Positions 63,301-64,000 of a stretch of 64,000 bases of DNA are shown here, in pieces. The stretch's first letter is position 1. Each line of letters opens with the position of its first letter. The stretch lies in NCBI GenBank assembly GCA_037975125.1, contig CM075862.1:13607125-13671124 (forward strand), written 5' to 3'. The notes under the pieces were generated by a model, which made no database searches, had not been told where the DNA came from, and saw only the letters and a program-made list of their open reading frames with translations. The position numbers and the translations under genes were made by a program. Origin of the DNA: Latrodectus hesperus. Taxonomy: Eukaryota; Arthropoda; Arachnida; Araneae; Theridiidae.

Positions 63301-64000
63301 CTTTATATTTTAAAAAAATCATCTTCAGTGTTTATGCTATATATATTCTGTTTTTATACTTTTAGGGTTCAATATATACGGCGAAATTTGCTCCTGACTC
63401 TGAGTTGACTCTCGCAATTGGTGGTAATAATAGGTCTAACTGCTTAAAAGTACTAGATTTGGCAGAAAAGTTAGATGGTATGTTCTATTTTTGGTGCATT
63501 TAATTTTGCAAATCTTAATTTCACTTTCATAATTTTAGTGATTATTGGTACATTTAATTCATGGAAAGAATAGTAAAAAAAATATGTATAAAAATTGGGA
63601 ATTTATAGTGCATGTCCAGTTAAATTTTAATAACTGTATAATCTGAAGATATATTTATTATATGTTAATTTTCACGAGCAACATTTTTTCATACATGAAT
63701 TTTACTGACAAAAATTATTCAGTATTTTTATTTATTCATTGTATAGTTTAATGATTTTTAATTTTTATTATATAAAATGAAATATGCATTAAAGAAATAG
63801 ATAAAATGGCAATTTTATTCTTATAAGTTTAAACAATTTAATTTATATGTATCAATTCTGATTCATAATTTTATTTTTAGGTGCAAGTTGTGATAAGGAC
63901 AAATGTGATAATGTTTCAAACTTACAAACTGAAATGACAAATATGAGTAAAGCTAAAGGTATGAAGAATAAACAGTTGCACCAGAAGAAAGAGGGACAAT
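42332..64000 (+). CDS. PWP1: PWP1 homolog, WD40 ribosome-biogenesis protein (3' end beyond window)
   Basis: Fifteen exons with GT/AG ends and matching phases: 42332-42394, 42471-42529, 44911-45050, 49992-50077, 51999-52107, 54388-54495, 55495-55613, 55745-55806, 56484-56580, 58780-58841, 60092-60203, 60539-60629, 61755-61870, 63366-63477, 63881-64000 (open). The 485 residues so far start [21 protein letters not shown], matching the family's N-terminal VAWV-x-GVAK motif; animal PWP1 is about 500 residues. Residues about 41-150 are an acidic linker. [18 protein letters not shown] leads into WD repeats with IKIWDL (204), IIIWDL (264), IKLYDC (307) and IKIWDL (393), plus a weaker last blade (LKVLDL). 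The C-terminus turns lysine-rich. PWP1 is a nucleolar WD40 protein linked to rDNA chromatin and large-subunit maturation. A possible donor (AAAG|GTATGA, about 63,958) inside the last exon means its end is uncertain. Introns hold mariner, Merlin, piggyBac-type and Tc1-like elements. Confidence 0.95.
42885..44141 (-). mobile_element. Mariner element, copy B, in PWP1 intron 2
   Basis: 1,257 bp with both ends intact. The left CGAGGGTCACTCTGAAATTT and the right end (reverse complement CGAGGGTTACTCTGAAATTT) differ at one position over about 29 bp, flanked by TA at 42883-42884 and 44142-44143. The minus-strand transposase starts [11 protein letters not shown] (43979) with the helix-turn-helix region QEECVQRL and [16 protein letters not shown] frameshift after QKEH separates it from [19 protein letters not shown]. 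It continues with [22 protein letters not shown] and [16 protein letters not shown] (D,D34D). A one-base deletion in a T run then truncates the C-terminus after FNLKR. It starts about 355 bp into the intron, opposite in orientation to PWP1. Confidence 0.95.
45845..46900 (-). pseudogene. Decayed coding remnant in PWP1 intron 3, unrecognised
   Basis: On the minus strand from about 46,850, protein-like frames follow each other without visible introns: [19 protein letters not shown], then (46,700-46,440) [40 protein letters not shown] and [19 protein letters not shown]. After one frameshift comes [20 protein letters not shown], and further frames to about 45,850 ([30 protein letters not shown]). 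Several stops and frameshifts interrupt. The balanced composition and lack of introns suggest a processed copy of a gene located elsewhere. I do not recognise the protein. Confidence 0.4.
47627..47903. mobile_element. piggyBac-type MITE with TTAA duplication, PWP1 intron 3
   Basis: A 277-bp element bounded by TTAA at 47623-47626 and 47904-47907. The ends CTCATTCGCTGCCAGT and, reversed, CACATTCACTGCCACT match at 13 of 16 positions. TTAA target duplication with short inverted ends is the piggyBac hallmark. No coding sequence remains, so it would depend on an outside transposase. Confidence 0.68.
48197..49743 (-). mobile_element. Merlin (IS1595/ISXO2-like) DNA transposon, PWP1 intron 3
   Basis: On the minus strand (about 49,370 to 48,530) the frames follow an ISXO2-like transposase from end to end: [17 protein letters not shown] and [25 protein letters not shown] (N-terminal zinc-ribbon/helix region), then [71 protein letters not shown], and [13 protein letters not shown]. 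The usual SDCW acidic residue reads N, and stops and frameshifts show it is dead. Both ends carry ACCCTTGGTG about 22 bp inside. TTAATTAA occurs at 48189-48196 and 49744-49751, fitting the 8-bp duplication of Merlin elements, although an AT-rich octamer could recur by chance. Confidence 0.8.
51225..51356 (+). mobile_element. Decayed tRNA-derived SINE, family 1, PWP1 intron 4
   Basis: TTTGTGGATTCAATTCCCATC stands at the box B position, then CTTAGGCTTGGATATTTATC, GTGGTTTGGAATCCATTTT and AAACTGTAAGTCCC follow the family 1 order. Strongly diverged. Confidence 0.6.
51357..51510 (+). mobile_element. Decayed tRNA-derived SINE, family 4, PWP1 intron 4
   Basis: It matches the 20,271 copy: ATAACTGAGTGGTTACCATT, GTTAGGCTGTTG, TTTCTTTCTCTGTTTTTCTG, GTGGCCCATCCTATAAATAG and TTTGTGGTGG. 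It begins where the family 1 remnant ends. Confidence 0.65.
52198..53405 (-). mobile_element. Tc1-like DNA transposon, 1,208 bp, PWP1 intron 5
   Basis: The ends CAGAGGTTATTAA are exact inverted repeats (13 bp), flanked by TA at 52196-52197 and 53406-53407. The minus-strand frames give a Tc1/mariner-type transposase in order: [20 protein letters not shown] (N-terminal helix-turn-helix region), [26 protein letters not shown] (first Asp), [18 protein letters not shown] and [19 protein letters not shown] (second Asp), [17 protein letters not shown] (third Asp), and [20 protein letters not shown]. Many frameshifts and stops. It is a different lineage from the D,D34D mariners above. Confidence 0.88.
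54845..54965 (+). mobile_element. Very decayed SINE, family 1, PWP1 intron 6
   Basis: AACAAATGATTAGCACTTTGG (box A region), ATTTGTGGATTTAATTTC (box B position) and AATCCACTTTTAACTATAGG follow the family 1 order at low similarity. Confidence 0.45.
57501..57583. repeat. 34-bp inverted repeat with 15-nt loop, PWP1 intron 9
   Basis: The left arm 57501-57534 and right arm 57550-57583 are reverse complements with two mismatches; the core is AAAAGTTAACGGATTAAAAT and its counterpart. Weaker pairing extends about 6 bp outward. In a PWP1 transcript this would form a long hairpin. It may be a small foldback element. Confidence 0.8.
62665..62790 (+). mobile_element. Very decayed SINE, family 1, PWP1 intron 13
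   Basis: CTCATGGGTTTGATTCCTAC stands at the box B position, followed by GATATTTGTTGTAGTTTGG. Low similarity, no ends. Confidence 0.45.

Overview
This is an AT-rich, intron- and repeat-dense animal sequence. I read it as arthropod, most likely a spider. The basis is my recognition of the LINE and SINE types plus an arthropod-style core promoter (TATA box plus TCAG-type initiator); no marker gene fixes the species. There are no operons, CRISPR arrays, rRNA genes or convincing functional tRNA genes. Two host genes can be built with confidence; most of the rest is mobile DNA in various states of decay.

Left end (1-5,700): a minus-strand gene for a small secreted Gly/His-rich protein. A TATA box and initiator lie at about 5,066-5,099. 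A 15-nt coding exon (MVFQK) at 4,974-4,988 splices over 2.9 kb to the main exon at 1,697-2,102. The intron carries a LINE 3' fragment that is itself split by a tRNA-derived SINE with a 12-bp target-site duplication.

Middle (5,700-42,300): gene-poor. It holds at least six LINE pieces (RT, RNase H and Cys/His tails, and one ORF1/gag piece), roughly fifteen tRNA-derived SINEs of several families, a six-copy 133-bp tandem array, five long (TA)n tracts (one inside a palindrome), a putative minus-strand solo LTR, a deleted Tigger/pogo element and a decayed mariner. Several insertions have readable target-site duplications (a 17-bp duplication around the LINE at 19,634-20,209; an 11-bp duplication around the SINE at 29,539-29,926). 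Two short open frames may be remnants of genes.

Right end (42,332-64,000): PWP1, a WD40 ribosome-biogenesis and chromatin protein, on the plus strand. Fifteen exons are resolved, with consistent GT/AG sites and phases, from the ATG to beyond the window edge, so the 3' end is missing. Its introns carry four kinds of DNA transposon (mariner, Merlin/IS1595-like, a TTAA-flanked piggyBac-type MITE, and a Tc1-like element), a decayed unrecognised minus-strand coding remnant, and old SINEs. A CACGTG E-box lies 62 nt before the ATG.

I did not find a clearly new biological system. The most useful observations are the reconstructed split promoter-proximal gene, the complete PWP1 5' structure, two mariner copies that share a disabling frameshift, and the Merlin and Tc1-like elements with definable ends.
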